A DNA stretch of 64,000 bases from Allosphingosinicella indica (GTDB lineage: Bacteria > Pseudomonadota > Alphaproteobacteria > Sphingomonadales > Sphingomonadaceae), in NCBI RefSeq assembly GCF_900177405.1, contig NZ_LT840185.1, forward strand, positions 1,541,501 through 1,605,500, given 5' to 3'. The notes below the pieces were generated by a model. The model was given only the letters and a program-made list of their open reading frames with translations, was not told the DNA's origin and did no database searches. A program made the translations under genes and the position numbers. Shown here piece after piece: positions 35,285 to 42,338 of this stretch; the first letter of the stretch is position 1; the number at the start of each line of letters is the position of its first letter.

Positions 35285-37507
35285 TCATTTGGAGACGACG
35301 AGCCGCGCCGGGCCGGAGCGCGCCACCACCTGCGCCGCAATGTCCTGCCCCGCGCGGTGGAAGGCGAGCGTCATCGCCGAGCTGCCGAGCCGCAGCTCGG
35401 GCAGGCGCACGCTATCGAGGAAATCGGGGAAGAACGGCCGGTCGATGGCGAGCGCACCCGCGGCATGATCGAGATCGACGCCGATCGCCGCGCCGAGCAG
35501 CGCGAAGGGCGCCGCCGCCGCCCAGGCTTGCGGCGAGCAGGCGACCGGATAGCCGGTAGGGCCACGCTTGCGGCGGCGCGGGAAGCCGCAGAAAAGCTCG
35601 GGCAGGCGGTGGAGCTCGTCATAGGTCGCGGCCTCGAACAGGCCGTGGAGGACACGCGCGGCTTCCGCCTTGTGGCCGTAGCGGGCGAGGCCCATCGCGA
35701 TCAGCGCATTGTCGTGCGGCCACACCGATCCGTTGTGATAGGACATCGGATTGTAGCGCGCCTCGCCCGCCGCGATGGTGCGGATCCCCCAGCCGGTGAA
35801 GAAGCGCGATCCGGTGAGCAGTTTCGCGACACGCGCGGCGCGATCGGGCGCGGCGATGCGGGCGAAAAGGGCATGGCCGGCGTTGGAGGAGAGGACGCGG
35901 CACGGCTCCTTCCGCCCGTCAAGCGCGAGCGCGTAGCAGCCCATCTCCTCGATCCAGAAACGGTCCTCGAACGCGGTGCGGATCGCTTCCGCCTTGGCGG
36001 CATGGGCCTCGGCGCCGGGCTCGCCCAAGGCGTCGGCGAGGAGCGCAGCGGCCTCGTGCGCGGCGAAGACATAGGCCTGGACTTCGCACAGCGCGATCGG
36101 GCCTTCGGCGCCACGGCCGTCGGCGTGGAAGATCGAATCGTGGCTGTCCTTCCACCCCTGGTTGGCGAGGCCGCGGTCGGTCATCCGGTGATATTCGACG
36201 AAGCCGTCGCCGTCGGGATCGCCCCAATCGGTGATCCAGCCCATCGCAGCCCGGATGTTGGGCCAGATGCTGCGGATCGTCTCGAGATCGCCGGTGCGGC
36301 GGAAATAGAGGCCGGCGAGCATGACGAAGAGCGGCGTCGCATCGACGGTGCCGTAATAGCGGCGGAACGGCACTTCGCCGAGAATGGCCATTTCGCCGCC
36401 GCGCATCTCGTGGAGGATCTTGCCGGGCTGCGCGTCCGCCGCTTCGTCCACCTCGGTCGCCTGTGTGCGGGCGAGCACGAGGAGCACGTCGCGCGCGATC
36501 GCGGGGGCGATCCACAGCAGCTCGATCGCGGTGATGAGGCCGTCGCGGCCGAAGATCGTGGAATACCAGGGGACGCCGGCGTAAGGATAAAGCCCGTGCG
36601 GCGTCTTGGTGATGAGCATCTCGAGATCGGCGGCGGAGCGGCCGAGCACGCTGTCGAACATCTCGTTCGACGTCTCCACCTGGCGGAGCGCGGCGGTGCG
36701 CTTGCGGCCCGATCGGCGGAGGCCGCGATAGGCGGCGATGGGGCTGGGCGGATCGGCGGCGGGGGCATCGCCGATCGCGCAATGGACGCGGGTGAGGATC
36801 GTGGCGCGGTCGCGCTCGGTGAGATCGACCAGCCAGCGCGCGCCGAGGGGGCGGAGCTCGTCCGGCGCGGGCTCGAACTGGATGGTGGTGGTGCGCGCGA
36901 TCTCGTCGAGCCCGACGTAGGAGAAGCGGACGGTGGCGGGATCGACCACCGTGGCGCTCAGCGTGCCGCGCTTAAGCCTTATGTCGCCGCGCACCTCGAA
37001 CAGATCGGCGAAATCGGCGTCGAAGCGGAGATCCGCAGGGATGGTGAGGCCGGGTCCGCCGAAGCGGCGGATGAGGATGCGCTCGTAGGCGGCATCCTCC
37101 CAGAGGAATTTGAGGCGGCTGGCGAACAAGGTCTCGCGCGGCAGCTCCATCCCCACCGGCGCGGCGCCGGCGGGCGCGGCGCTGACGTGGAGATCGGCAT
37201 TGGAGGTATCGACGATGAGCGCGCTGTTGTCGTCGAGCACCACGGAATCGAGCAGCAGCGGCGGCTTGCCGCCGAGCCGGAATTCGAGCCGCGAGAGGAA
37301 GCGGGTGTCGTGGAAATAAAGGCCGTGGGCGCCATGCTCCTCGCCCCGGAAATCGCCGTAATTGTCAAACACGCCAAACAGATCGTCCCGCTTCAGCGTG
37401 CGAAGCGGCTGATCGACCAGCGATTTCTCGACCTCGATATGATAATCGTCGGGGGCCGATTGCGGCGCGATCGTCTTCCAGCCGGAATCCGTATCGGCAT
37501 CAGCCAT
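35285..37507 (-). CDS. amylo-alpha-1,6-glucosidase-type glycoside hydrolase
   Basis: The 740-residue protein has an N-terminal glycogen-debranching-type domain (LKRDDLFGVFDNYGDF, then YFHDTRFLSRLE) and a C-terminal (alpha/alpha)6 barrel with PWYSTIFGRDGLITAIELLW, NQGWKDSHDSI and YHNGSVWPHDNALIA. The acidic residues in these segments are the likely catalytic ones. It would hydrolyse alpha-linked glucans in the cytoplasm. Its start overlaps the end of the GT4 glycosyltransferase by eight bases; this pair (glycosyltransferase plus debranching-like hydrolase) is often associated with trehalose or glycogen-like metabolism under stress. Confidence 0.9.
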   Translation of the reverse strand: MADADTDSGWKTIAPQSAPDDYHIEVEKSLVDQPLRTLKRDDLFGVFDNYGDFRGEEHGAHGLYFHDTRFLSRLEFRLGGKPPLLLDSVVLDDNSALIVDTSNADLHVSAAPAGAAPVGMELPRETLFASRLKFLWEDAAYERILIRRFGGPGLTIPADLRFDADFADLFEVRGDIRLKRGTLSATVVDPATVRFSYVGLDEIARTTTIQFEPAPDELRPLGARWLVDLTERDRATILTRVHCAIGDAPAADPPSPIAAYRGLRRSGRKRTAALRQVETSNEMFDSVLGRSAADLEMLITKTPHGLYPYAGVPWYSTIFGRDGLITAIELLWIAPAIARDVLLVLARTQATEVDEAADAQPGKILHEMRGGEMAILGEVPFRRYYGTVDATPLFVMLAGLYFRRTGDLETIRSIWPNIRAAMGWITDWGDPDGDGFVEYHRMTDRGLANQGWKDSHDSIFHADGRGAEGPIALCEVQAYVFAAHEAAALLADALGEPGAEAHAAKAEAIRTAFEDRFWIEEMGCYALALDGRKEPCRVLSSNAGHALFARIAAPDRAARVAKLLTGSRFFTGWGIRTIAAGEARYNPMSYHNGSVWPHDNALIAMGLARYGHKAEAARVLHGLFEAATYDELHRLPELFCGFPRRRKRGPTGYPVACSPQAWAAAAPFALLGAAIGVDLDHAAGALAIDRPFFPDFLDSVRLPELRLGSSAMTLAFHRAGQDIAAQVVARSGPARLVVSK

Positions 37508-38606
37508 AAGTGCCCGCTCCCGCCATATCCAAGCCCCGGCTCGCGGCGAATGCATCACCCGCGAATGCGGGCGGCGGCAGCGTGCCGAGCCCGGCGAGGC
37601 TCTCGTAGAGCGCGACATAATCGCGCGCCATGCGGTGCGCGGTGAAGCGTGCCTCGAACGCGCGGCGCACCGTCTCGCGCGGGATGGCGCGGACGAAGGG
37701 GACGGCGTCCACCGCTTCCTCGACCGAGGAGACGATGGCGCCGGTGACGCCGGGCTCAATCACTTCGGGCACCGAGCCGTTGGCGAAGGCGATGACCGGC
37801 GTGCCCGCCGCCATCGCCTCGATCATCACCAGCCCGAACGGCTCGGGCCAGTCGATCGGGAAGAGCAGCGCGGCGGCATTGCCGAGAAATTCGGGCTTCT
37901 CGGCATCGCCGATCTCGCCGATGAACTCGACGTCGGCGCCCTCCAGCAACGGCGCGATCCGCTCCTCGAAATAGGCCTTGTCGGCATTGTCGATCTTGGC
38001 GGCGATGCGCAGCTTCATGCCGGCGCGCCGAGCGATTTCGATCGCGCGATCGGGGCGCTTCTCGGGCGAGATGCGGCCGATGAAGGCGAGATAATCGCCG
38101 CCCGCGGGCGCGAAGGGGATCAGCGCATCGGGCATGCCGTGATAGACGGTGCCGATGAAATTGGCCTGCGGGATGGGCGCGCGCTGATTGTCCGAGATGG
38201 AGACCAGGTTCTTCTCTGGAAACGCATCGTGGATCGGCCAGAAATCGGGAAGATCCTGGCGGCCGTGGAGCGTGGTGAGGCACTTGCCCGCGAGGTGGCG
38301 GAACATCGGATATTGCAGCAGATCGACGTGGAAATGGAGGATGTCGTAGCGGTCCGCCTCGCGCAGCACGCGATCAAGCATCGCCAGCGTGGCAGCGGCG
38401 TGGTCGTTGATCCCGGCGAGGCGGAGGCCCGCTTCGCTGCACGGCACCAGCCGCGCGGAGGTGACGGAATCGCCTGAGGCATAGAGCGTGACATCATGGC
38501 CGAGATCGACCAGCGCCTCCGTCAGCCACCAGATCACCCGCTCGGTGCCGCCGTAGAGCTTGGGGGGAACAGCCTCGGCGAGCGGGGCGATCTGCGCGAT
38601 CTTCAA
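37500..38606 (-). CDS. GT4 family glycosyltransferase
   Basis: The 368-residue protein has the two-Rossmann fold of GT-B glycosyltransferases. The N-terminal domain begins KIAQIAPLAEAVPPKLYGGTERVI. The C-terminal donor site has GRISPEKRPDRAIEIA and the EPFGLVMIEAMAAGTPVIAF loop, with the E-x7-E motif of GT4 enzymes. The likely start is the TTG at 38606, immediately before the first strand; the preceding in-frame sequence has no homology to the family. A GGAG lies about 13 bases upstream. It is transcribed ahead of, and overlaps, the debranching-type hydrolase gene. Confidence 0.88.
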   Translation of the reverse strand: MKIAQIAPLAEAVPPKLYGGTERVIWWLTEALVDLGHDVTLYASGDSVTSARLVPCSEAGLRLAGINDHAAATLAMLDRVLREADRYDILHFHVDLLQYPMFRHLAGKCLTTLHGRQDLPDFWPIHDAFPEKNLVSISDNQRAPIPQANFIGTVYHGMPDALIPFAPAGGDYLAFIGRISPEKRPDRAIEIARRAGMKLRIAAKIDNADKAYFEERIAPLLEGADVEFIGEIGDAEKPEFLGNAAALLFPIDWPEPFGLVMIEAMAAGTPVIAFANGSVPEVIEPGVTGAIVSSVEEAVDAVPFVRAIPRETVRRAFEARFTAHRMARDYVALYESLAGLGTLPPPAFAGDAFAASRGLDMAGAGTYG

Positions 38607-38906
38607 GGGGCATACTCCAACAGGCGGCAGCGAGGGCGCGGCCGAAGCGGAAAACGCCGCGCGGCGCGGGCGCGTTCCTGCGGCGGAGGGCATGGCTGTC
38701 GATTTCGTCGCGGTTTCCGTCACTTTCGTCGCGTGCGGAACGGCTCCGTCGTGGCGGCGCGCGCGCCGGTCGATGATCGCGCGCGGCGTCGCGGGGGCGG
38801 GGCAGGATGCTTTTCGCAAGGACAGGCCACGGTCGACGCCTCAAGGAAGCGGCCGGACCACCTTAGCCCCAAAGGCCGACCGCGACCGGCCGCCGATACC
38901 TGGAGT
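38607..38906 (+). other. gene-free region with possible small RNA
   Basis: No protein gene is supported in this 300-base stretch. Its right part can fold into a strong hairpin (GCGGCCGG near 38849 with CCGGCCGC near 38886) and leads straight into a plus-strand terminator at 38907. With no plus-strand gene upstream, a small structured RNA of about 100-250 bases is a reasonable explanation. Confidence 0.4.
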
Positions 38907-38943
38907 GACCGCTCTGCCGGGGGAGGGAGAGCGGTCCTTTTTT
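38907..38943 (+). terminator. plus-strand terminator without an assigned gene
   Basis: GACCGCTCT (38907-38915) pairs perfectly with AGAGCGGTC (38928-38936) around a 12-base loop and is followed by a C and seven T residues. The reverse strand has no T tail, so it works only on the plus strand. The only upstream genes are on the minus strand. Confidence 0.85.
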
Positions 38944-38992
38944 GTTTGGGCTGTCTTGGCTAAGCTGCGCGCAAAACAGCGTTGAGCGTAGA

Positions 38993-39226
38993 ATGCCCGT
39001 CTGGAAATATATCTGGCTCAGGCCTTTGATTCTCGCCACGGTGACTGTCGTCGTCATCACGACATCGGTCTGGATCAGCGGAAGTTCGAATGCCGCGACG
39101 TTCGCTGAAGCCGGGCGGCGCGCGGCAATTGGCTTCGTGTTCATGTATATCTTGCTTGTCATTTGTGCTGCCGCGGAATGGCGTTGGTGCGCAAAGCCCC
39201 TAAAGGCGGATGACGAACCCAAGTGA
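38993..39226 (+). CDS. small two-helix membrane protein
   Basis: The 77-residue protein has two hydrophobic helices (LILATVTVVVITTSVWI and AIGFVFMYILLVICAAA) joined by a short polar loop and ends in a charged tail. No family is recognised. It is the first of three tiny same-strand genes that lie between a terminator and an IS element. The base composition is lower in GC than the backbone, suggesting acquired DNA. Confidence 0.6.
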   Translation: MPVWKYIWLRPLILATVTVVVITTSVWISGSSNAATFAEAGRRAAIGFVFMYILLVICAAAEWRWCAKPLKADDEPK

Positions 39227-39253
39227 ACCCTACCGGGCGAGCGGGAGATTGGC

Positions 39254-39508
39254 GTGCAGGTGTCGAGCGATATGATCTGGCTGTTGGCGATAATCGCACT
39301 GCTGGTGGTGGCGCTGATCTGGCAGGTCGCCGATTCCGCGCGCAGCGTTAGACGCATGCAGATTGAGCTATACGACCGTCTCTTTGGGAACTTGGGCGAG
39401 ATTGGGCGTCAGCTTGGCAAGATAGAAGAAATGTTGCGCAGTTCGGCTGATTATCGCGCAAGGCGCGCCGATGAAACTCAGCCAGACCGTGTGGACCCGA
39501 AGATATGA
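39254..39508 (+). CDS. small single-helix membrane protein with coiled tail
   Basis: The 84-residue product begins at a GTG with a GGGAG site upstream. Residues ~7-25 form one membrane helix (MIWLLAIIALLVVALIWQV). The rest is an amphipathic helix (MQIELYDRLFGNLGEIGRQLGKIEEML) and a polar tail. Its stop overlaps the next start as ATGA. No family is recognised. It could be a bitopic regulatory or toxin-like peptide, but this is only a guess. Confidence 0.6.
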   Translation: MQVSSDMIWLLAIIALLVVALIWQVADSARSVRRMQIELYDRLFGNLGEIGRQLGKIEEMLRSSADYRARRADETQPDRVDPKI

Positions 39509-39669
39509 AGGAGCCTTGCGAGCACTGCGGCAGACTTATGCACGGCCCGGAGATGTTTCCAACGTGCGACCGGTGCACAACCGTGTTCGCCTACCGATGG
39601 CTTCGCGTAGTCGTGCCCGCTATTTTTGCTATCGCAATGCTTGTCATAATTCTGAACCAAACAGGATAA
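39505..39669 (+). CDS. 54-residue zinc-ribbon membrane protein
   Basis: This short frame starts with the ATGA overlap at 39505 and encodes 54 residues. Two C-x-x-C pairs (PCEHCG and TCDRC, about 14 residues apart) form a likely zinc ribbon, followed by a single hydrophobic helix (VVVPAIFAIAMLVIIL). The coupling to the previous gene and the clear two-part design support it as real. No named family is recognised. It ends in TAA about 50 bases before the IS1595-type element. Confidence 0.6.
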   Translation: MKEPCEHCGRLMHGPEMFPTCDRCTTVFAYRWLRVVVPAIFAIAMLVIILNQTG

Positions 39670-39716
39670 TATAGTTGACATCGTGACGCTGATCTGGCAC
39701 TAGGTAGGCGATTATG

Positions 39717-40761
39717 TAGTTTACAAACCCACCGATTGATGCCATAAGGAAGCATCAACGGAGCGGTTCACCATGTCGGTTCTTTCTTCCCCTCACTTCC
39801 ACGACGAAGCCAAGGCTTTCGAGTATCTGGAAAGCATCGTCTGGGCTGACGGAGTGACCTGTCCGCACTGCGGCGTTGTCGCCGGTCGCGTCTATGATCT
39901 GGCGGGCGTCCGTTCCAAGCCGAGCAAGAAGAGCCCGGAGGGCGTTGTCCGCCACGGCCTCAAGAAGTGTGGCGAGTGCCGCAAGCAGTTCACCGTCAAG
40001 GTCGGCACTGTTTTCGAGCACGCCCGCATGCCGCTTCACAAGATGCTACAGGCCGTTCACCTCATGGTGTCGAGCAAGAAGGGCATCAGCGCCCACCAGC
40101 TCGCTCGCGTTTTGGAAGTCCAGTATAAGAGCGCTTGGTTTCTCGCTCACCGCATCCGTGAAGCGATGCGCTCTGGCGATCTCGCTCCGTTCGGTTCGGG
40201 CGGCGGCGCTGTCGAGGTGGACGAAACCTATTTCGGCAACCGCAAGGGCGTTCAGAAGGGCCGTGGCGGTCACGCTCACAAGCTGGGCGTCCTGTCGCTG
40301 GTGGACCGCGCTACCGGCACCATGCGCTCTTTCACGTTCGACAAGTTCCGCGCCGAGCAGGTCCACCCGATCGTCCTCGCCAACATCAGCCGCGAAGCCC
40401 GCCTAATGACGGACGAAGCCCGCATGTATTCCAAGATCGGCAAGCAGTTCGCCGAGCACGGCACCACGCTTCACGGCGGTCACCAGTATGTCCACCCGGA
40501 GGACCGCACCATTCACACGAATACCGTGGAAGGCGCCTTCTCGATCTTTAAGCGCGGCATGCGCGGCGTCTATCAGCACTGCGGCGAGCAGCACCTACAC
40601 CGCTATCTGGCGGAGTTCGAGTTCCGCTATAACAACCGCATCGCGAATGGCGTCGATGATCGCGCGCGTTCGCACGAAGCGGTGCGGGGCATCGTCGGCA
40701 AGCGGCTGACATACGCTTCTTAATCAGGGAAGCATTCGACTTGATAGGTTTGTCAAAGCTA
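39717..40761 (+). mobile_element. IS1595-family insertion sequence
   Basis: The transposase gene is bracketed by imperfect inverted repeats: TAGTTTACAAACC at 39717 and, reversed, TAGCTTTGACAAACC ending at 40761. The resulting size of about 1.05 kb fits the family. I could not find a matching 8-base target duplication at these ends, so the true ends may differ slightly or the copy may be old. Confidence 0.6.
39773..40723 (+). CDS. IS1595-family transposase (ISXO2-like)
   Basis: The 316-residue protein has an N-terminal zinc ribbon (TCPHCG ... KCGECRKQF at ~residues 25-75) and an ISXO2-like catalytic domain. The DDE acids are probably in VEVDETYFGN, MTDEARMY and NTVEGAFSIFKRG, the last giving the D/N-E helix typical of the family. 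The frame is intact, so the enzyme may be active. It sits in the lower-GC accessory region and does not visibly interrupt a gene. Confidence 0.93.
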   Translation: MSVLSSPHFHDEAKAFEYLESIVWADGVTCPHCGVVAGRVYDLAGVRSKPSKKSPEGVVRHGLKKCGECRKQFTVKVGTVFEHARMPLHKMLQAVHLMVSSKKGISAHQLARVLEVQYKSAWFLAHRIREAMRSGDLAPFGSGGGAVEVDETYFGNRKGVQKGRGGHAHKLGVLSLVDRATGTMRSFTFDKFRAEQVHPIVLANISREARLMTDEARMYSKIGKQFAEHGTTLHGGHQYVHPEDRTIHTNTVEGAFSIFKRGMRGVYQHCGEQHLHRYLAEFEFRYNNRIANGVDDRARSHEAVRGIVGKRLTYAS

Positions 40762-40865
40762 TCCGAGTCAAACAGCTTGAACGGGCTTTTTTAAGGGGTT
40801 TTCGTTAGCTTCCGGTTTGGAAGTGACGAAACGCCCCGGAGAGGCTTCGCCAATTCCAGAGGTTA

Positions 40866-40962
40866 CGGACGCGGTGGGATTCGAACCCACGGGGGCGATG
40901 CTGTGATGGGCTACCCCGCCGGATTTTGAGTCCGGAGCATTAAACCGCTCTGCCACGCGTCC
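40866..40962 (-). tRNA. tRNA-Leu (anticodon CAA)
   Basis: The minus strand folds as a class II tRNA. The acceptor stem is GGACGCG/CGCGTCC, the anticodon stem CCGGA/TCCGG encloses loop CTCAAAA (anticodon CAA, reading TTG), and the T arm is GTGGG-TTCGAAT-CCCAC. No CCA is encoded. The variable arm is about 28 bases with a GGGG/CCCC stem, longer than the usual 11-23. Confidence 0.92.
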
Positions 40963-41010
40963 ATATTCTCTAAGCCCCCGGCCAGCTACCACTGGTCGGG
41001 GGCTTCACCT

Positions 41011-41406
41011 TTATCCTACCGCCCGTAACCCCTGTTCAAAAGGGGATTCTGCCTTCGGGGCGAACTGCTTCTCATAGTAGCGCTCACCGCTGTAAACGAG
41101 CGCGCCAGCAGATTTCAGCCGAGACAGGATCGAGCCCACGCTGTCCTTCGCAACCGTGGGCACCTTCTCGCGCACCATGTCGTCCACCTCCGCCGAGGTG
41201 GCGCCAGCAAATCCCACGCTACGCATAATGTCGATTACAAGCGGCTTCACTGGGGAGGATCGCTTGCGCGCGACGGCGGCGGGCTCCCCGCTGAAGCTGG
41301 ATCGGAGCTTAAGGAGCACCTCTTCTTGGGCGCGAAGCCGTTCGATCTCGGACCTGATACGGGCCAGCTCTGCGTCTATCATCTGCATTTGCTCTTTCGC
41401 GTTCAC
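41011..41406 (-). CDS. coiled-coil protein with winged-helix-like C-terminus
   Basis: The 131-residue protein begins at a GTG (41406) with AAAGGA about 8 bases upstream. Residues ~5-40 form a coiled coil (MQMIDAELARIRSEIERLRAQEEVLLKL). Residues ~55-118 look like a winged helix, with ATSAEVDDMVREKVP, SVGSILSRLKSAGALVY and a short wing. No family is recognised. The gene lies on the same strand between two leucine tRNA genes, 28 bases after one and 48 bases before the other, and is probably co-transcribed with them. It ends in TAA. Confidence 0.65.
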   Translation of the reverse strand: MNAKEQMQMIDAELARIRSEIERLRAQEEVLLKLRSSFSGEPAAVARKRSSPVKPLVIDIMRSVGFAGATSAEVDDMVREKVPTVAKDSVGSILSRLKSAGALVYSGERYYEKQFAPKAESPFEQGLRAVG

Positions 41407-41430
41407 GATTATATCCTTTGAAAGTGACAA

Positions 41431-41518
41431 TGGTGCCCGCAGCCGGACTCGAACCGGCACGCCCCGGAGAGGACTTTGGTTTTAAAGACCACTGCGTCTA
41501 CCATTCCGCCATACGGGC
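41431..41518 (-). tRNA. leucine-type tRNA with UUA anticodon (ochre-suppressor candidate)
   Basis: The minus strand matches the layout of tRNA-Leu(UAA): acceptor GCCCGTA/TGCGGGC, discriminator A, encoded CCA, D stem GCG/CGC, a class II variable arm and a GCCGG/CCGGC T stem. With A26 fixed, the anticodon stem is GTGGT/ACCAA (four pairs and a G-A mismatch at 27-43) and the 7-base loop is CTTTAAA, so positions 34-36 read UUA, which pairs with the stop codon UAA. A single A-to-T change at position 35 from an ordinary UAA anticodon would give this. It could be a suppressor, a decayed Leu tRNA or a sequence error. Confidence 0.8.
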
Positions 41519-41559
41519 ACGGGCGTATGGTAAATTGCCTCCGGAGATTCCGCAAGAGG

Positions 41560-41565
41560 TGTCAA
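41560..41565 (-). promoter_or_regulatory. TTGACA box upstream of the tRNA unit
   Basis: TTGACA on the minus strand lies about 42 bases before the 5' end of the leucine-type tRNA. No canonical -10 follows, but weak -10 boxes are common in alphaproteobacteria. A second TTGACA lies at 41604-41609. Confidence 0.4.
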
Positions 41566-41631
41566 CCGTGCTGAAAGTGCCGGAAAACTCCCGTTTCCGT
41601 CACTGTCAAGAAGTTGAAAGGACCCATTGTT

Positions 41632-41781
41632 ATGACGATTTCACCTGACCCTGCGCCGGGGCAACTCGACAAGTTCAAGCAGGCCGCTCGCGACCTAGAG
41701 ACGGACGATGACCCGGAGCGCTTTCGGGAGCGCGTAGGGAAGCTGGTGAAGCAGAAGCCGGTGGAGAATGGCGATGAGTAA
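41632..41781 (+). CDS. 49-residue hypothetical protein
   Basis: This short gene encodes a very polar, charged peptide (core DKFKQAARDLETDDDPERFRERVGKLVKQKP) that is probably helical. AAAGGA precedes the ATG at 9 bases. Its last codons overlap the start of the next gene (ATGAGTAA), indicating coupling. No family is recognised. Confidence 0.55.
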   Translation: MTISPDPAPGQLDKFKQAARDLETDDDPERFRERVGKLVKQKPVENGDE

Positions 41782-41983
41782 CCCAGAGACTGTTGGAGAT
41801 GGCATGGCTCTCGTCGCCGATACCCAGCGGCTACTACGTCGAGCCGACGAGGCGCTTGGGCAAGCGCCCTTAATGGGTCCGAAATTGCTCGGCGAACTGG
41901 TAGGGTCGACCGCCCATTTGAACGACGCGCTTCGGGAGAATATCGAGGCGATGGAAAAGGCTGTCGAAAAGCTCGGTCGCTAG
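41774..41983 (+). CDS. 69-residue hypothetical helical protein
   Basis: The product is a soluble helical peptide of 69 residues (LVADTQRLLRRADEALGQA, then LGELVGSTAHLNDALRENIEAMEKAVEKLGR). The ATG at 41774 overlaps the stop of the preceding 49-residue gene; an ATG two codons earlier is also possible. A pair of tiny overlapping genes resembles toxin-antitoxin or anti-defence gene arrangements, but no sequence family supports that. Confidence 0.55.
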   Translation: MSNPETVGDGMALVADTQRLLRRADEALGQAPLMGPKLLGELVGSTAHLNDALRENIEAMEKAVEKLGR

Positions 41984-41990
41984 GAACCTT

Positions 41991-42338
41991 TTACCGGCTT
42001 CGAAACAGATATTTCCCGACTAACAGCCAAAAGCCGAACACGGCCGCCGTCGTGGTTGTGAAGACAGCCACAAAAGCTCCATCGGACAGCCCTAAGCCGA
42101 GCGGCTTCAAGGAGAATTGCGCGATCGTTAGAACGATCAGGAAGCCGACCCAGGCTTGGGTAATGCCGTAGGCGTGGTCGGCGTAACGCATGCGCTCGCC
42201 TACGTCTTGCTCTTCGGAATCGTTTTTAATCCGCTTCTCGCGAAGGTCTTCGAGCTGTCTCTTCTCGGCTGAACTCGACGGCTCGCGAGCGACCTCAAAA
42301 GTCTCCTCGTTACTTACGTCAGGTAAGGTTGGCGGCAA
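41991..42338 (-). CDS. small membrane protein beside Panacea gene
   Basis: The protein has a charged helical N-terminal part (SSSAEKRQLEDLREKRI ... EEQDVGERMRYADHAYG) followed by two membrane helices (AWVGFLIVLTIAQF and FVAVFTTTTAAVFGFWLLVGKYLF). The threonine-run helix ending in GKYLF recalls a small phage- and defence-associated membrane family. The start is uncertain: an ATG at 42443 overlaps the Panacea gene by 125 bases, a TTG at 42338 overlaps by 20, and an ATG at 42191 would leave only the membrane part. It is the likely partner of the Panacea protein. Confidence 0.6.
   Translation of the reverse strand: MPPTLPDVSNEETFEVAREPSSSAEKRQLEDLREKRIKNDSEEQDVGERMRYADHAYGITQAWVGFLIVLTIAQFSLKPLGLGLSDGAFVAVFTTTTAAVFGFWLLVGKYLFRSR

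Noticed and set aside
38607-38943. SRP RNA, RNase P RNA or split tmRNA
   Set aside because: The conserved GGAAGG-type SRP loop, RNase P core and tRNA-like TTCGAAT arm are not found in the stretch.
41632-41983. A fused protein made by UAA read-through of the 49-codon gene
   Set aside because: The frame after the stop is open only as an out-of-frame shadow of the next gene and is arginine-rich without pattern.
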